Source of the DNA: Olivibacter domesticus
GTDB taxonomy: Bacteria > Bacteroidota > Bacteroidia > Sphingobacteriales > Sphingobacteriaceae
NCBI RefSeq assembly: GCF_900109575.1
Contig: NZ_FOAF01000001.1
Coordinates: forward strand, 558,001 to 622,000
Direction of reading: 5' to 3'
DNA length: 64,000 nt
The number at the start of each line of letters is the position of its first letter. The first letter of the stretch is position 1. The translations under genes were made by a program, and so were the position numbers. Shown one piece after another: positions 1 through 8,703 of this stretch. The notes under the pieces are model-generated. The model saw only the letters and a program-made list of their open reading frames with translations. It did not search any database and was not told the DNA's origin.

Positions 1-552
1 AATATGGTATGCAACCGTTGTATAATGGTTGTCAAACAAATTTTAGATGAATTAAATATAAGCTATACTTCTGTAGCTCTTGGAGAAATAAATAGGCAGA
101 ATGAGTTACCTAAAGCTGTTCATGAGCAATTAAGAGAAAAGTTAGGAGCGGTTGGGTTTGAGTTACTGGATGATCGTAGACATAAATTGGTTGAGAAAGT
201 GAAAAACATTCTGATTGAACGTCTCTACGGAACAGAAGGAATGTCAATAAAAATAAATTTTTCTACCTTCCTGCAGCAGGAATTAAATATCGACTATAAT
301 TATTTAAGCAACCTGTTTTCACAAACAGAAGGTGTGACGATAGAGCAGTTCGTTATCATGCAACGTATTGAACGGGCAAAGGAATTGCTTGTGTATGATG
401 AACTTACGTTGAGCGAAATCGCTTACAAATTAGATTATAGCAGTGTACAGCATTTGTCTACACAATTCAAGAAAATAACCGGGCTAACGCCTTCGCATTT
501 CAAATCTATTAAAGAAAAGAAACGGAAACCTATAGATAACCTTCAAGGTTAA
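1..552 (+). CDS. AraC-family transcriptional regulator, 5' end cut by window edge
   Basis: DNA-binding regulator with a C-terminal AraC-type double helix-turn-helix. The visible protein begins in frame with N-M-V-C-N-R-C, matching the start of a Bacteroidota subgroup whose first residues (about six more) form a small CxxC-containing segment; the real start codon therefore probably lies just left of base 1, and the ATG at base 4 is internal. The second half (roughly residues 80-170) carries the HTH pattern, including IERAKELLVYDELTLSEIAY and the second helix pair ending in LTPSHFKS. Ligand and targets are unknown; the CxxC might sense metal or redox state, which is inference. It stands alone, with about 100 bp to the next, opposite-strand gene. 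Confidence 0.9.
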   Translation, partial: NMVCNRCIMVVKQILDELNISYTSVALGEINRQNELPKAVHEQLREKLGAVGFELLDDRRHKLVEKVKNILIERLYGTEGMSIKINFSTFLQQELNIDYNYLSNLFSQTEGVTIEQFVIMQRIERAKELLVYDELTLSEIAYKLDYSSVQHLSTQFKKITGLTPSHFKSIKEKKRKPIDNLQG

Positions 553-649
553 TAAGGTCACTGCACTTGGGTGCAATATGTTGTATAATTTGTTAAAGTA
601 TTGATGTAAATGTTCAAGTATTTCAATACTTTAACAAATTATGTTGATA

Positions 650-913
650 TTACAATGCTGATGATAAGTCTTCATCAGGTAATACGACGACACCATTAAA
701 GGTCAATTCGTCTTCATGAAGCAATAGTTCGTCAATTATCAAAAAATTATCTTCATGTAAAGGAGCATTTGGCCCTTTGCTCTGAAGCTCTTCGACTGGA
801 TAATTTGTAATAGCAAAAACTGGCGCATGATTGCGCTCGCTTTTTGGTATTAGGGCTGTGTATCCATGCAATTTGAGCCTTCTAAGTAAATCGATGCTAA
901 GCAATTGTTCCAT
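650..913 (-). CDS. Small conserved-type hypothetical protein (87 aa)
   Basis: Not recognised as a named family. The product is acidic (many Glu and Asp, especially in the second half), soluble, with no signal peptide or membrane segment. The composition is normal for a real protein and the opposite strand offers nothing better, so it is probably genuine. It is transcribed away from the EcsC-like gene at 998, from the shared spacer 914-997. No function is proposed. Confidence 0.6.
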   Translation of the reverse strand: MEQLLSIDLLRRLKLHGYTALIPKSERNHAPVFAITNYPVEELQSKGPNAPLHEDNFLIIDELLLHEDELTFNGVVVLPDEDLSSAL

Positions 914-997
914 AACCTAGTTCTTTTACTATATAACCGGAAAACCATTAAAAAGTTTGTAATTTGTGTTGTTATTACTTGATAAAAGATATATCAA

Positions 998-1735
998 ATG
1001 AGCATGGATAGTTATGAAAATAAAGTCTTTAAGGAAATGGTTCAATGGAATGAAAAAATGCTGCGATCACCTTCTAAGGGCAATCGTTTCACTAAGGGAA
1101 TCCAGGACCGAATTAATAATATGATACCCGAAAAAGCGCATCAAATAATTACCTTAACTATCGAGAAGATGGTTAAAGCTGTCTTGTTCAGTTCAAAATA
1201 CATTACTACTCCTTTAAGAAAAGAAGGCTCTTTACAGATCAGAGAGGCTTACATTAAACGTACTATAAGACACTATAAAAATGCAGCCACCGTTGAAGGT
1301 GCGATTACAGGTGCGGGTGGTATATTAATGGGATTTGCAGATTTTCCGGCATTTTTGGCCATTAAAATCAAGATGCTGTTTGAAATTGCCGCATTATACG
1401 GCTTTAATGTTAAAGACTATAGAGAACGCCTTTTTATTCTTCATATTTTCCAAATTTCCTTTTGCAGTCAACAAAAACGGAATAAACAGGTTGAAAAAAT
1501 TGAAAATTGGAAGTCCTACAGCGATTCACTTCCTGCCGATGTGGATGATTTTGACTGGCGGAGCTTCCAACAGGAGTATCGAGACTATATAGACCTGGCA
1601 AAAATGGCGCAGTTAATACCCGTGATAGGTGCTGTTGTGGGAGCCATAGCCAATAACAAGTTAACTGAACAGTTAGGGCAAACCGCCTTAAACTGCTACC
1701 GAAATCGGTATTTTAAGCAAGATAAGCTGGATTAA
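998..1735 (+). CDS. EcsC family protein
   Basis: A 245-aa protein of the EcsC family, named after the third gene of the Bacillus ecs ABC-transporter locus; the biochemical role of the family is not established. Visible hallmarks are the glycine/alanine-rich segment AAATVEGAITGAGGILMGFA near residue 95-115, followed by a hydrophobic stretch, and a second GAVVGAIANN segment near the C-terminus (LIPVIGAVVGAIANNKLTEQL). There is no signal peptide. It is single-gene, divergent from the small gene at 650-913 and convergent with the small membrane protein at 1750. No ABC transporter genes lie nearby, so it is a stand-alone EcsC, as is common in Bacteroidota. Confidence 0.85.
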   Translation: MSMDSYENKVFKEMVQWNEKMLRSPSKGNRFTKGIQDRINNMIPEKAHQIITLTIEKMVKAVLFSSKYITTPLRKEGSLQIREAYIKRTIRHYKNAATVEGAITGAGGILMGFADFPAFLAIKIKMLFEIAALYGFNVKDYRERLFILHIFQISFCSQQKRNKQVEKIENWKSYSDSLPADVDDFDWRSFQQEYRDYIDLAKMAQLIPVIGAVVGAIANNKLTEQLGQTALNCYRNRYFKQDKLD

Positions 1736-1749
1736 AGGTATAGGACGAT

Positions 1750-1956
1750 TTATCTTTTATTACTTAACAAATAAGTAATCACACCAATGGCTACTATCCC
1801 TATTGCAGATTCAGTAGAGTGAAAGAACATAAGGTAAAGAAGAAAAGATACTCCAAGAAGGAAACAAATAAATAAAACTCCTTTTTTTACCCCCATACCA
1901 AAAGCCACAATAAGTGCCATGATATAAATAGGTGCGGCCATTAAATAGACTGTCAT
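1750..1956 (-). CDS. Small membrane protein (68 aa)
   Basis: Unrecognised small integral membrane protein. The 68 residues are almost all hydrophobic and form two or three predicted transmembrane segments (about residues 3-20, 27-45 and 50-64), with a KKG turn after the first helix and NKR at the C-terminus. It converges with the EcsC-like gene, 14 bp apart. The codon pattern and clean membrane topology favour a real gene, but no homologous family is evident to me. Confidence 0.55.
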   Translation of the reverse strand: MTVYLMAAPIYIMALIVAFGMGVKKGVLFICFLLGVSFLLYLMFFHSTESAIGIVAIGVITYLLSNKR

Positions 1957-2027
1957 GCTGCAATAATACAGACTTCTTGTTAAATCAATGTTAACTTTAT
2001 GTTAAAAAACCTACTAATAAGGTTTTG

Positions 2028-2765
2028 TCACTCCCAGGTACACTGATGCTTAACCACCGTAAGTCTACCCTCATCTGTAAGATCCAGGCGAAGAGGGGTC
2101 ACCGAAATATAATCATTCTCTACTGCCCAGCGGTCTGTCTCTTTTTCAGCAGGCTCTAGTGGGGTTACTGTAAACCAATAATGCTTTCTTCCCATAGGAT
2201 CGGTGCCTGGAATAATTTTTCCATCGTATAATCGCACGGATTGCCTGGTCCATTTGATGTCTTTCGGTTGACTAGGAAAATTCACATTATATAAACCGAA
2301 ATCCAATCTATTAATTAATTGATCTAGCACTTTTGACACGTACGGTGTAAGTAAATCGAAATCAGGTTCTGTTTTACCAACGGGTGTGCTAAGGGCGACA
2401 CCTTTAACACCAAAGAGGACAGCCTGTTTGGCTGCTGCTAAGGTTCCCGAATGCCACATGGAATTACCTAAGTTTAAACCCATATTAATGCCCGACAATA
2501 CAACGTCAATATGTTTATACAAATGTGTACCCAAAGCAACACAATCTGCTGGCGTACCATTTACTCGATATGCATTAATCCCAGGAAACTCAATAGGTGA
2601 TTTTTTATAGGCCAAAGGGCGGGAGTGTGTAACCGCATGGCCCATAGATGATTGTTCTACATCGGGCGCTACTACTGTTACCTCTCCAAATTGTGAAGCT
2701 ATCTTTGCGAGTGAGGCGATACCTGGACTGTATATTCCGTCGTCATTTGTTACCAAAATTCTCAT
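2028..2765 (-). CDS. surE: 5'/3'-nucleotidase SurE
   Basis: SurE releases phosphate from nucleoside 5'- and 3'-monophosphates (survival protein family, metal dependent, cytoplasmic). The start is set at the ATG at 2765, giving 245 aa and the family N-terminus MRILVTNDDGIYSPG with the metal-binding Asp-Asp pair; the longer frame to 2876 adds 37 residues unlike the family and would run into the divergent lipid kinase gene. Other family blocks are visible: SSMGHAVTHSRPL and SGINMGLNLGNSMWHSGTLA, the latter with the metal-ligand Asn. The first 85 bp upstream are shared with the divergently transcribed gene at 2851. Confidence 0.95.
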   Translation of the reverse strand: MRILVTNDDGIYSPGIASLAKIASQFGEVTVVAPDVEQSSMGHAVTHSRPLAYKKSPIEFPGINAYRVNGTPADCVALGTHLYKHIDVVLSGINMGLNLGNSMWHSGTLAAAKQAVLFGVKGVALSTPVGKTEPDFDLLTPYVSKVLDQLINRLDFGLYNVNFPSQPKDIKWTRQSVRLYDGKIIPGTDPMGRKHYWFTVTPLEPAEKETDRWAVENDYISVTPLRLDLTDEGRLTVVKHQCTWE

Positions 2766-2810
2766 ATCAATTTGCTTTATAAGTAAAACATCTTCTTGTA
2801 TTTTATGTTT

Positions 2811-2818
2811 TAGTTTTG
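2811..2818 (+). promoter_or_regulatory. Candidate -7 box for the lipid kinase gene
   Basis: TAGTTTTG matches the Bacteroidota -7 consensus TAnnTTTG and lies about 33 bp before the ATG at 2851. No convincing -33 TTTG is seen at the usual distance, so this rests on the -7 box and its position only. Confidence 0.4.
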
Positions 2819-2850
2819 CGTAATTGACTTGCTGAATGAATAAATTGCCA

Positions 2851-3744
2851 ATGAAAACAATTTTAATATTGCACAATCCAAAAGCGGGTGATGAAGATCA
2901 CCAGAAAAAAGAGTTAATTGATTCTATTAAATTAAAAGGATATCAATATCAATATGCGTCGGTTCAGAAAGATGATTGGAAGAAAATAGACGGTGATATA
3001 GATATCATTTTAGTGGTAGGAGGAGATGGCACTGTTAGAAAAGTTGTTAAATTTCTGTTGCAGAGAACGCTTCTCGATAAAAAAATGCTAATCAGTCTGT
3101 TACCTATGGGCACAGCAAATAATATTGCGCTCACGCTTGGATTATCGTATAATTTAGCAAACCTACTCAAACAATGGGATGTTAATAAAACAAGAAAAAT
3201 GGATGTGGGCGCGGTAAGGGGATCACATTTTAAAAATTTTTTTCTTGAAAGTTTGGGTTACGGTATATTGCCCAAATTGATGAGGACAATGGAAGAAATT
3301 GAAACCAGCCATTTGAAAAGGAGTGAAGATGAAATTACTTTTGCACTTCATACTTTACTGGGATTATCTTCCACATATAAAGCCAAACATGCCATTATAA
3401 AGGTGGATGGAAAGCAATATGAGGGAAATTTTTTGCTGATAGAAGTTATGAATATTTGTTCGTTAGGACCAAATTTAATATTGGCACCCAATGCCGATAT
3501 TGCCGACGGAATGTTTGATATTGTACTTCTCCGGGAGGAACAACGTCAAGATTTTATAAGCTATATAGGAAATGTGCTTACAAGCAAAACAAAAAAAGTT
3601 CCTTGGCAGTCGATACAGGGAAAACAAATTGAAATCCAATGGGATGGCTCTTGGGTGCATATCGATGATGAATTGGTCCGTTTGGATAAAAGTAATAGCA
3701 CCCAAATAGAAGCCCGTCCGAATATTTTAGAACTTTTGATATAG
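2851..3744 (+). CDS. Diacylglycerol kinase-like lipid kinase (YegS/BmrU type)
   Basis: Predicted ATP-dependent lipid kinase of the DAGK catalytic family. The N-terminal NAD-kinase-like fold shows ILHNPKAG (residues 5-12), the nucleotide loop VVGGDGTVRKV, and LLPMGTANNIALTLG; the C-terminal half is the beta-sandwich domain with the conserved run ADIADGMFDIVLL. The ATG at 2851 is preferred over the in-frame ATG at 2836 because the family starts directly with the first beta strand (MKTILILHNP). The lipid substrate cannot be read from sequence. It is a single gene divergent from surE. Confidence 0.9.
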   Translation: MKTILILHNPKAGDEDHQKKELIDSIKLKGYQYQYASVQKDDWKKIDGDIDIILVVGGDGTVRKVVKFLLQRTLLDKKMLISLLPMGTANNIALTLGLSYNLANLLKQWDVNKTRKMDVGAVRGSHFKNFFLESLGYGILPKLMRTMEEIETSHLKRSEDEITFALHTLLGLSSTYKAKHAIIKVDGKQYEGNFLLIEVMNICSLGPNLILAPNADIADGMFDIVLLREEQRQDFISYIGNVLTSKTKKVPWQSIQGKQIEIQWDGSWVHIDDELVRLDKSNSTQIEARPNILELLI

Positions 3745-3868
3745 ATATTGTTGGAAAGAAAATCACGAAATATTTAATGCCATTAGCCGGAGTTTTATCT
3801 ATTTCCAGATAATGCCAAGTATTATATAGGGTTTTCCGAGAAATTGGCTTGGCCCCGTTTATCTATAC

Positions 3869-4147
3869 TTAGATCAGCATCTCGCAAACGAATCTTTTCA
3901 CCTTAAATAATCTTATTACCTCACCAATGATGTCTTTATTGTATTCTATCCGGAACACACGGTCTGAATCCTCCAAGTCAAAATTGAATTTCCCATCAGG
4001 GAACTGCCTTTTTAATGAATTAATAATAGAATCGGCATCCACCTTACTGGAAACATCTGTTTTAAATACAGAAATCATATAGTAAGGGTTAGCAGAAGAT
4101 GGAAAATTAATTACAGGTTTGAATTTTTTAAAAGTAATTGCTTTCAT
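3869..4147 (-). CDS. Hypothetical protein (93 aa from the chosen start)
   Basis: Unrecognised small protein without signal peptide or membrane segment. It has an alternating strand/helix appearance (FKKFKPVINF, YYMISVFKTD, VDADSIINSLKRQFPDGKFNFDLEDSDRVFRIEY), suggestive of a small alpha/beta fold with two similar beta-alpha units. The reading frame also contains an earlier ATG at 4198; I prefer the ATG at 4147, where the ordered part begins, but cannot decide. It lies alone between the lipid kinase and an AraC gene. Confidence 0.5.
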   Translation of the reverse strand: MKAITFKKFKPVINFPSSANPYYMISVFKTDVSSKVDADSIINSLKRQFPDGKFNFDLEDSDRVFRIEYNKDIIGEVIRLFKVKRFVCEMLI

Positions 4148-4433
4148 TTGTGCACCAATTGTTTTAAATGAGGTTGTGCTGATCTTACTCCCTAGCATCT
4201 CTTTACATGCGCTTGTCCTGTTGAATTATTCGGTACCTTAGCTTTTGCGCTAGAGATTTAATAGGTTCAAAATTGAAGGAATTAATTATAATCGACCCCT
4301 TCTAAATGGATTTTTATCCCGCCTCGACGGATTTTATTTTAAAAATTTAATTGCAAATTAATTTTAAATTTGATCGATTATACCTTATTTTTATTGACAT
4401 TTAACATCCTCTGCTGGTATAAAAGAGTATGGT

Positions 4434-5351
4434 ATGGAAGAGATAGAAGCACAACAAATTTGTTTTGAGAAAGGCATTGAATATACAGATATTGAAGATA
4501 TCTCTGCTAGCATTCTTTATAATGCAGACGGTATAGAGATTTTTGCTGTTAATACGTCGCAGGAACGTGATCTGATTGTTAGGGACTGCCAGTCGGAACC
4601 CTACCTTAATATGTATTTTTCCATTCAGGGGCTTTCGAGCGCGAAACCTCTTGATACTGGACAGGAATATACGATTGAAACTAACCAGCACATCGTTGGA
4701 TATACACCTTCCTTTGAGGGTGATTATTCACTGAGAGGAAGAAAAATAGAAACCTTCGGAATATGTATGCAAGAAGCTTATTTCAATCGTCTTGTGGCTA
4801 CTGATTTACCTTGCTTACAACGTTTCTGGGAAGATGTACATGCAGGCAAGGAGGCTGATATATCTCGTACACCAATGCCTATAACAAGACAGCAGCGCGC
4901 AGTCATTAATGAAATATCAGACTGTGTGTATACTGGACAAATGCGTAAGCTATACATTGAATCAAAGGTTACTGAATTATTTTTTCTTCAAGCACAACAG
5001 GCTGATAACTTGCCAGTAGGGGGGTATCTACCAATAAAAGCTGCGGACGAAGAGCGTTTGCGTGCGGCGAAAAAATTTGTTCAACAGCATATTCTCGAAC
5101 CTTTAACACTTAAACAAATTTCAAGAGAAGTTGGATTAAATGATTTTAAATTAAAAAAGGGCTTTAAGCAACTTTTTGGCAGCACGGTATTTGATTATTT
5201 TATACAGTGTAGAATGGAATACGCACGTAAGGTTTTACTGGATACACGAATAACTATTGCTGAGATTGCTTATTCACTAGGATATAGTGACCCTTACAAC
5301 TTTAGTAAAGCGTTCAGAAAACACTTCGGCTACTTGCCAAGCCAGTTATAA
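4434..5351 (+). CDS. AraC-family transcriptional regulator
   Basis: A 305-aa DNA-binding regulator. The C-terminal about 100 residues are the AraC double HTH: first HTH around LTLKQISREVGLNDFKLKKGF, second around ITIAEIAYSLGYSDPYNFSK, ending with the canonical F-x-K-x-F/G-x-x-P pattern (FRKHFGYLPSQL). The N-terminal 190 residues are a predicted ligand-binding or dimerisation part with no recognised motif. It ends 6 bp inside the convergent FemA/B-like gene. Its targets are not evident from the neighbourhood; a single-gene upstream spacer of about 235 bp (4199-4433) is AT-rich and shows no clear box. Confidence 0.92.
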   Translation: MEEIEAQQICFEKGIEYTDIEDISASILYNADGIEIFAVNTSQERDLIVRDCQSEPYLNMYFSIQGLSSAKPLDTGQEYTIETNQHIVGYTPSFEGDYSLRGRKIETFGICMQEAYFNRLVATDLPCLQRFWEDVHAGKEADISRTPMPITRQQRAVINEISDCVYTGQMRKLYIESKVTELFFLQAQQADNLPVGGYLPIKAADEERLRAAKKFVQQHILEPLTLKQISREVGLNDFKLKKGFKQLFGSTVFDYFIQCRMEYARKVLLDTRITIAEIAYSLGYSDPYNFSKAFRKHFGYLPSQL

Positions 5352-6503
5352 ATGGTACCCCTGACTGCTCATTTCAGACACTTTGAACAATGTATATTGT
5401 TCGCTTTGCAGTGGATAGTCCCAGCATCCTAAACGATGATAGAGCTCACCTCCAAAACCTGATTTGAATTTAAAGAGGCCGTACATAGGATGTGAAGGAT
5501 CAGGATTTGGCGATACGCCAAAGAAATCATATTCGATACAACCTTTTTGTTTAGCTATTTGCATAGCTTTCCATTGCAGGGCATAAGTAGCCATATAATT
5601 TCTTTGGGTTGTAGCAGATGCACCGTACAAATACGTGCCTCTTTTGTTAGCAATCACTAAAAACATAGCGGCCAAGGGAACCCTGTCTACCTCTGCAATC
5701 AGTAAATGTACATCGGCAGGTGATGTACTGTCATTTGCCTGAGCACTCAAAACAGTTCTAAAATACTCGATATTGTTAAGATATAGCTTATTTCGAAAGG
5801 CAGTATCTTTATATAAGGCGTACCATATCGGAAGACTATCCATACCAGCATCTCTAACTTGAACCCCTTTTCTGACAGACAAGTTTATATTGTATCTGGT
5901 TTTGGGTTTCATTTGCTTTAAAAGGATGGAAGTCTCCTTTTTAAGACTTAAGAAAATAGTATTAGAAGGTAGAATGTCAGAGTTTGCTTTTTGTAAATTC
6001 CAATTTTGCGTATTGAAATTTAAACGAAATTCCTGATATTTTTTTTCAGGAGGTCCATGCCAATTACCTTGGCAATCAAAATGCTCCGGTTCTGTTGCCC
6101 AATGTGATTGCCAAGCCAGATCATATCTGATCATTATACATTTTGCAGGTAAATGAGGGCGAAGAGATTCTGATAATTCTTCTAAGAATTGCCCTTGATA
6201 TTCTTCCTCTGGTTCTATTTCCGGCCCGTATGGCACATAAGCGATGGTGTGCTCATTATCAATTCGCTGTAACAATATCAAAATATCTGCAGTGGTATAA
6301 GAAGCACTGGCATCGATCGACGAACTGTATAATGCTGTATTGTGAATTTTGAAATCGAAAGCTATTGTTTTAACCCCTTGTTGTTGTTTTACTTCCGACC
6401 AAAATGCTGTTTGCTGTATGATAGAGGTCTTAAAAACATGTTTAGTTTCTTTTTTGTCTACTTCCAGTGTCATATTTTTGTGTTTGGCTGCAAAGGAAGG
6501 CAT
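5346..6503 (-). CDS. FemA/FemB-like GNAT aminoacyltransferase
   Basis: Member of the FemAB/FemX superfamily: two GNAT folds, which in Firmicutes add amino acids from aminoacyl-tRNA to the peptidoglycan stem peptide. Seen here are MKPKTRYNINLSVRKGVQV (the family's K-x-R-x-N-I-x-x-x-x-R-K-G-V core), a second fold with AAMFLVIANKRGTYLYGAS, and the late motif IEYDFFGVSPNPDPSHPMYGLFKFKSGFGG. Length 385 aa is close to the family norm. Bacteroidota peptidoglycan usually lacks a FemX-type bridge, so the acceptor may be another envelope molecule; that is inference. An alternative start is the ATG at 6473. It lies 63 bp downstream of the CvfB-like gene and overlaps the convergent AraC gene by 6 bp. Confidence 0.85.
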   Translation of the reverse strand: MPSFAAKHKNMTLEVDKKETKHVFKTSIIQQTAFWSEVKQQQGVKTIAFDFKIHNTALYSSSIDASASYTTADILILLQRIDNEHTIAYVPYGPEIEPEEEYQGQFLEELSESLRPHLPAKCIMIRYDLAWQSHWATEPEHFDCQGNWHGPPEKKYQEFRLNFNTQNWNLQKANSDILPSNTIFLSLKKETSILLKQMKPKTRYNINLSVRKGVQVRDAGMDSLPIWYALYKDTAFRNKLYLNNIEYFRTVLSAQANDSTSPADVHLLIAEVDRVPLAAMFLVIANKRGTYLYGASATTQRNYMATYALQWKAMQIAKQKGCIEYDFFGVSPNPDPSHPMYGLFKFKSGFGGELYHRLGCWDYPLQSEQYTLFKVSEMSSQGYHL

Positions 6504-6566
6504 TATAAAATACTAAAGAAACGTTCTTATGCCATATTACTGTCAATATGCATAATTGGTATAAGC

Positions 6567-7415
6567 CTAATCCGCCATCTGATCAATAATAAGTTTAATC
6601 TCATTATCAGAAACACTGATAAGCCTTTCTTTATAAAGGGCACCTATGGTCTTTTTAAACGCCTTCTTACTTATTTTAAAAGCTTGATAAATTTCTTCAG
6701 GTGTGCTTTTATCGCCAAGAGACAAATGCCCTTTATTTTTTTTCAAAATGTTCAGAATAACATCTTTGGTACTTAGGATATGACCATAACCTTGTTGATG
6801 TAAACTTAGGTCTATTTTACCATCTGGATAAATCTTTTTTATCCAACCTTTTCGTTTATTACCGGCCCGTAAATCTTCGAATATTTCATTAAAGTATAGT
6901 AAACCTTTGTATTTATTATTAATAATAGCATTATAGCCCAGGTCTGTCTCTTCGTATATTAATAGCTCAACCGCTTCATTTTCATTCAGCAGAATCTCTT
7001 CCTTATCAGTGAATTTTTGCAGTTTCGCAGAACCAACCATATGCTTATTAACTTCGTCTAAATAGATATAAACCACATAGCTTTTTCCCTTCACCATAGG
7101 CCATCTTTGTTCGCTTTTTGGAACAAAGAGATCTTTCTCTATTCCTAAATCCATAAAAACACCACTTGGATTTTCTGCTACAACTTTTAAATAGGCAAAA
7201 TGATCAACAAAGGTATAAGGTTTCTTCATCGTAGCTGTAAGCAACCCTTCTTTATTTGTATAAACAAATACCGATAATTCTTCTGAATCTTTCGGGGAGG
7301 GTTGAACAACATTTGTATGTGGAAGCGAAATTTGTTGTTGTCCGTCCGAAAGTATATACTGAACATTATCAGCTTGTATTACTTTCAATGTGTTGAGTTT
7401 CCCTATTTCTATCAT
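6567..7415 (-). CDS. CvfB-like S1 RNA-binding protein
   Basis: Similar to CvfB/YitL: tandem S1 (OB-fold) domains and a C-terminal winged-helix domain, RNA binding and linked to regulation of virulence or metabolism in Firmicutes. The first S1-like domain covers about residues 1-60, the second about 70-135 (GVFMDLGIEKDLFVPKSEQ), a third about 145-215 (ETDLGYNAIINNKYKGLLYFNE). The final 65 residues form the winged helix (TPEEIYQAFKISKKAFKKTIGALYKERLI). The 282 aa length fits. Bacteroidota often keep this gene single copy. A good -7 box lies 37 bp before the start. Confidence 0.88.
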   Translation of the reverse strand: MIEIGKLNTLKVIQADNVQYILSDGQQQISLPHTNVVQPSPKDSEELSVFVYTNKEGLLTATMKKPYTFVDHFAYLKVVAENPSGVFMDLGIEKDLFVPKSEQRWPMVKGKSYVVYIYLDEVNKHMVGSAKLQKFTDKEEILLNENEAVELLIYEETDLGYNAIINNKYKGLLYFNEIFEDLRAGNKRKGWIKKIYPDGKIDLSLHQQGYGHILSTKDVILNILKKNKGHLSLGDKSTPEEIYQAFKISKKAFKKTIGALYKERLISVSDNEIKLIIDQMAD

Positions 7416-7451
7416 GGTAATGCTAAAGTGCTGTGGTGTATCTTAAGCGTA

Positions 7452-7459
7452 CAAAGATA
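7452..7459 (-). promoter_or_regulatory. Candidate -7 box for the CvfB-like gene
   Basis: Read on the minus strand this is TATCTTTG followed by T, a full match to TAnnTTTG, with its downstream edge 37 bp from the ATG at 7415. No clear -33 TTTG is visible. Confidence 0.45.
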
Positions 7460-7552
7460 CTAATCTTTACCGGTCTGCAGACTAAAAGAAGCGGATTATA
7501 TTATAAGCACCTAAGAATTCAAACGAAGGATTTGAACAATGTGTGCGGCTGA

Positions 7553-8380
7553 TTATTCCACTTTAAAGGCCGCAACATGATTTTTGAAAAATGTAGGAAG
7601 GTAAAGCACCTTTCGTTCATTATCAAACGCGAAGTCGGCGGTGTTTATCTGCTCATTTTCTGTATCAATTAAATTATTAACCTTACCGTTCTCTTGCACA
7701 TAATAAATAGCTCCAATCCAACAGCTGACCAAGAAACCATTTCCGAACTGTTGTAGTCCATCGGTAGATTTCTTCATACCGGAAGCTATTTTTGTAATGT
7801 GTTTTGCCTTATCTATATTAAAAAGGGACCCGCTGTCTAAAAAATATAAGAGATCGTCAGCTGCTAACAGCCCGTTTGGATTTACTAAACTATCGAGAAA
7901 AATGGAAGGTGTTTCATTACTTAATGAATAGATTTTTCCACCTTTTGAGTCGGAGATATAGATAAGGCCATTTTTATCAATAGTCACATCATTTAACATC
8001 CCAGCCGCTGGAAATTGAATTTTTTTTAATGTATTGCCCGTTTTTAAATCTATGATAGCAACTTCTTTCAGATCGGCCACGTATAATCGGCCATTGTGGA
8101 TACCCATTCCTTTTGGTGAGTTTAGGCCTTTTGCCCAACTTGCCGTAATTATTTTACCATTTAAATCTAATATGCCTATACTACCATTCCCGTCTACTGC
8201 CGAAGCATTGCCGGTTCCTATTAGGCTGACATACAATTGCTGCTTTTCATGGTCAATAAGTATGGATTCAGGTACAGGTAGTACCGTGTCTGTTTGCCAT
8301 ATTTTTTTCAATACAGGTTGAGCATAGTTAGTTAAAGTGCAACAGATCAATAGGAGTACAGCTATAGAAAATTTTATCAT
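7553..8380 (-). CDS. Secreted NHL/SMP-30-like beta-propeller protein
   Basis: A 275-aa exported protein. The first 20 residues are a classic signal peptide (hydrophobic core ending NYAQ, Bacteroidota cleavage after Ala). The rest shows repeated six- or seven-bladed propeller units: LDLNGKIITASWAKGLNSPKGMGIHNGRLYVAD, then IQFPAAGMLNDVTIDKNGLIYISDSKGGKIYSL, then LVNPNGLLAADDLLYFLDSGSLF. This is the layout of NHL and SMP-30/gluconolactonase-like proteins. Enzymatic activity cannot be claimed: metal ligands of true gluconolactonases are not identifiable with confidence. It lies 47 bp downstream of the SelW-like gene and may be cotranscribed with it. Confidence 0.75.
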   Translation of the reverse strand: MIKFSIAVLLLICCTLTNYAQPVLKKIWQTDTVLPVPESILIDHEKQQLYVSLIGTGNASAVDGNGSIGILDLNGKIITASWAKGLNSPKGMGIHNGRLYVADLKEVAIIDLKTGNTLKKIQFPAAGMLNDVTIDKNGLIYISDSKGGKIYSLSNETPSIFLDSLVNPNGLLAADDLLYFLDSGSLFNIDKAKHITKIASGMKKSTDGLQQFGNGFLVSCWIGAIYYVQENGKVNNLIDTENEQINTADFAFDNERKVLYLPTFFKNHVAAFKVE

Positions 8381-8427
8381 AATAAGTGATTTGGTTTGTA
8401 AGTTAACAATTTATATGTTTATAAATG

Positions 8428-8703
8428 CTATTTATCAGAATGGCCTAGGCTTTTATCAGGACTAACATGATCTCTTATCAGCTGTTTCAACTGTTTGATC
8501 TCGGGAAATCCACCCATTAGTTTTCTGTCGAAAATCTCCAAATCATTTATTGAAATTGTATATCGGCCGCTTGTTTCGCTCGGTTTTAACAATACACCAT
8601 TTACCTCTTCAGAAAAAGTGGTGAGTAGTTCTTGTGCCATATAAGCAGCTCTCAATAACCAGCCGCATTTTGGACAGTATTCTATAGTGATAGTAGGTTT
8701 CAT
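8428..8703 (-). CDS. SelW/SelT/SelH (Rdx) family protein with CxxC
   Basis: Small thioredoxin-like fold protein of the selenoprotein W family, in the Cys form (no in-frame UGA used). The redox motif is C10-P-K-C13 within ITIEYCPKCGWLLRAAYMAQEL, followed by the family helix and the C-terminal FDRKLMGGFPEIKQLKQLIRD block. The 91-aa length is typical. The bacterial function is unsettled; a thiol redox role is the usual assumption. It is followed by the propeller gene on the same strand. Confidence 0.88.
   Translation of the reverse strand: MKPTITIEYCPKCGWLLRAAYMAQELLTTFSEEVNGVLLKPSETSGRYTISINDLEIFDRKLMGGFPEIKQLKQLIRDHVSPDKSLGHSDK

Noticed and set aside
1335-1592. 85-aa frame inside the EcsC-like gene
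   Set aside because: Overlaps on the same strand in another frame; the EcsC frame has family motifs on both sides.
6342-6776. 144-aa plus-strand frame between FemA/B-like and CvfB-like genes
   Set aside because: Antisense to the ends of both genes, low-complexity AT-type composition, no recognisable motif.
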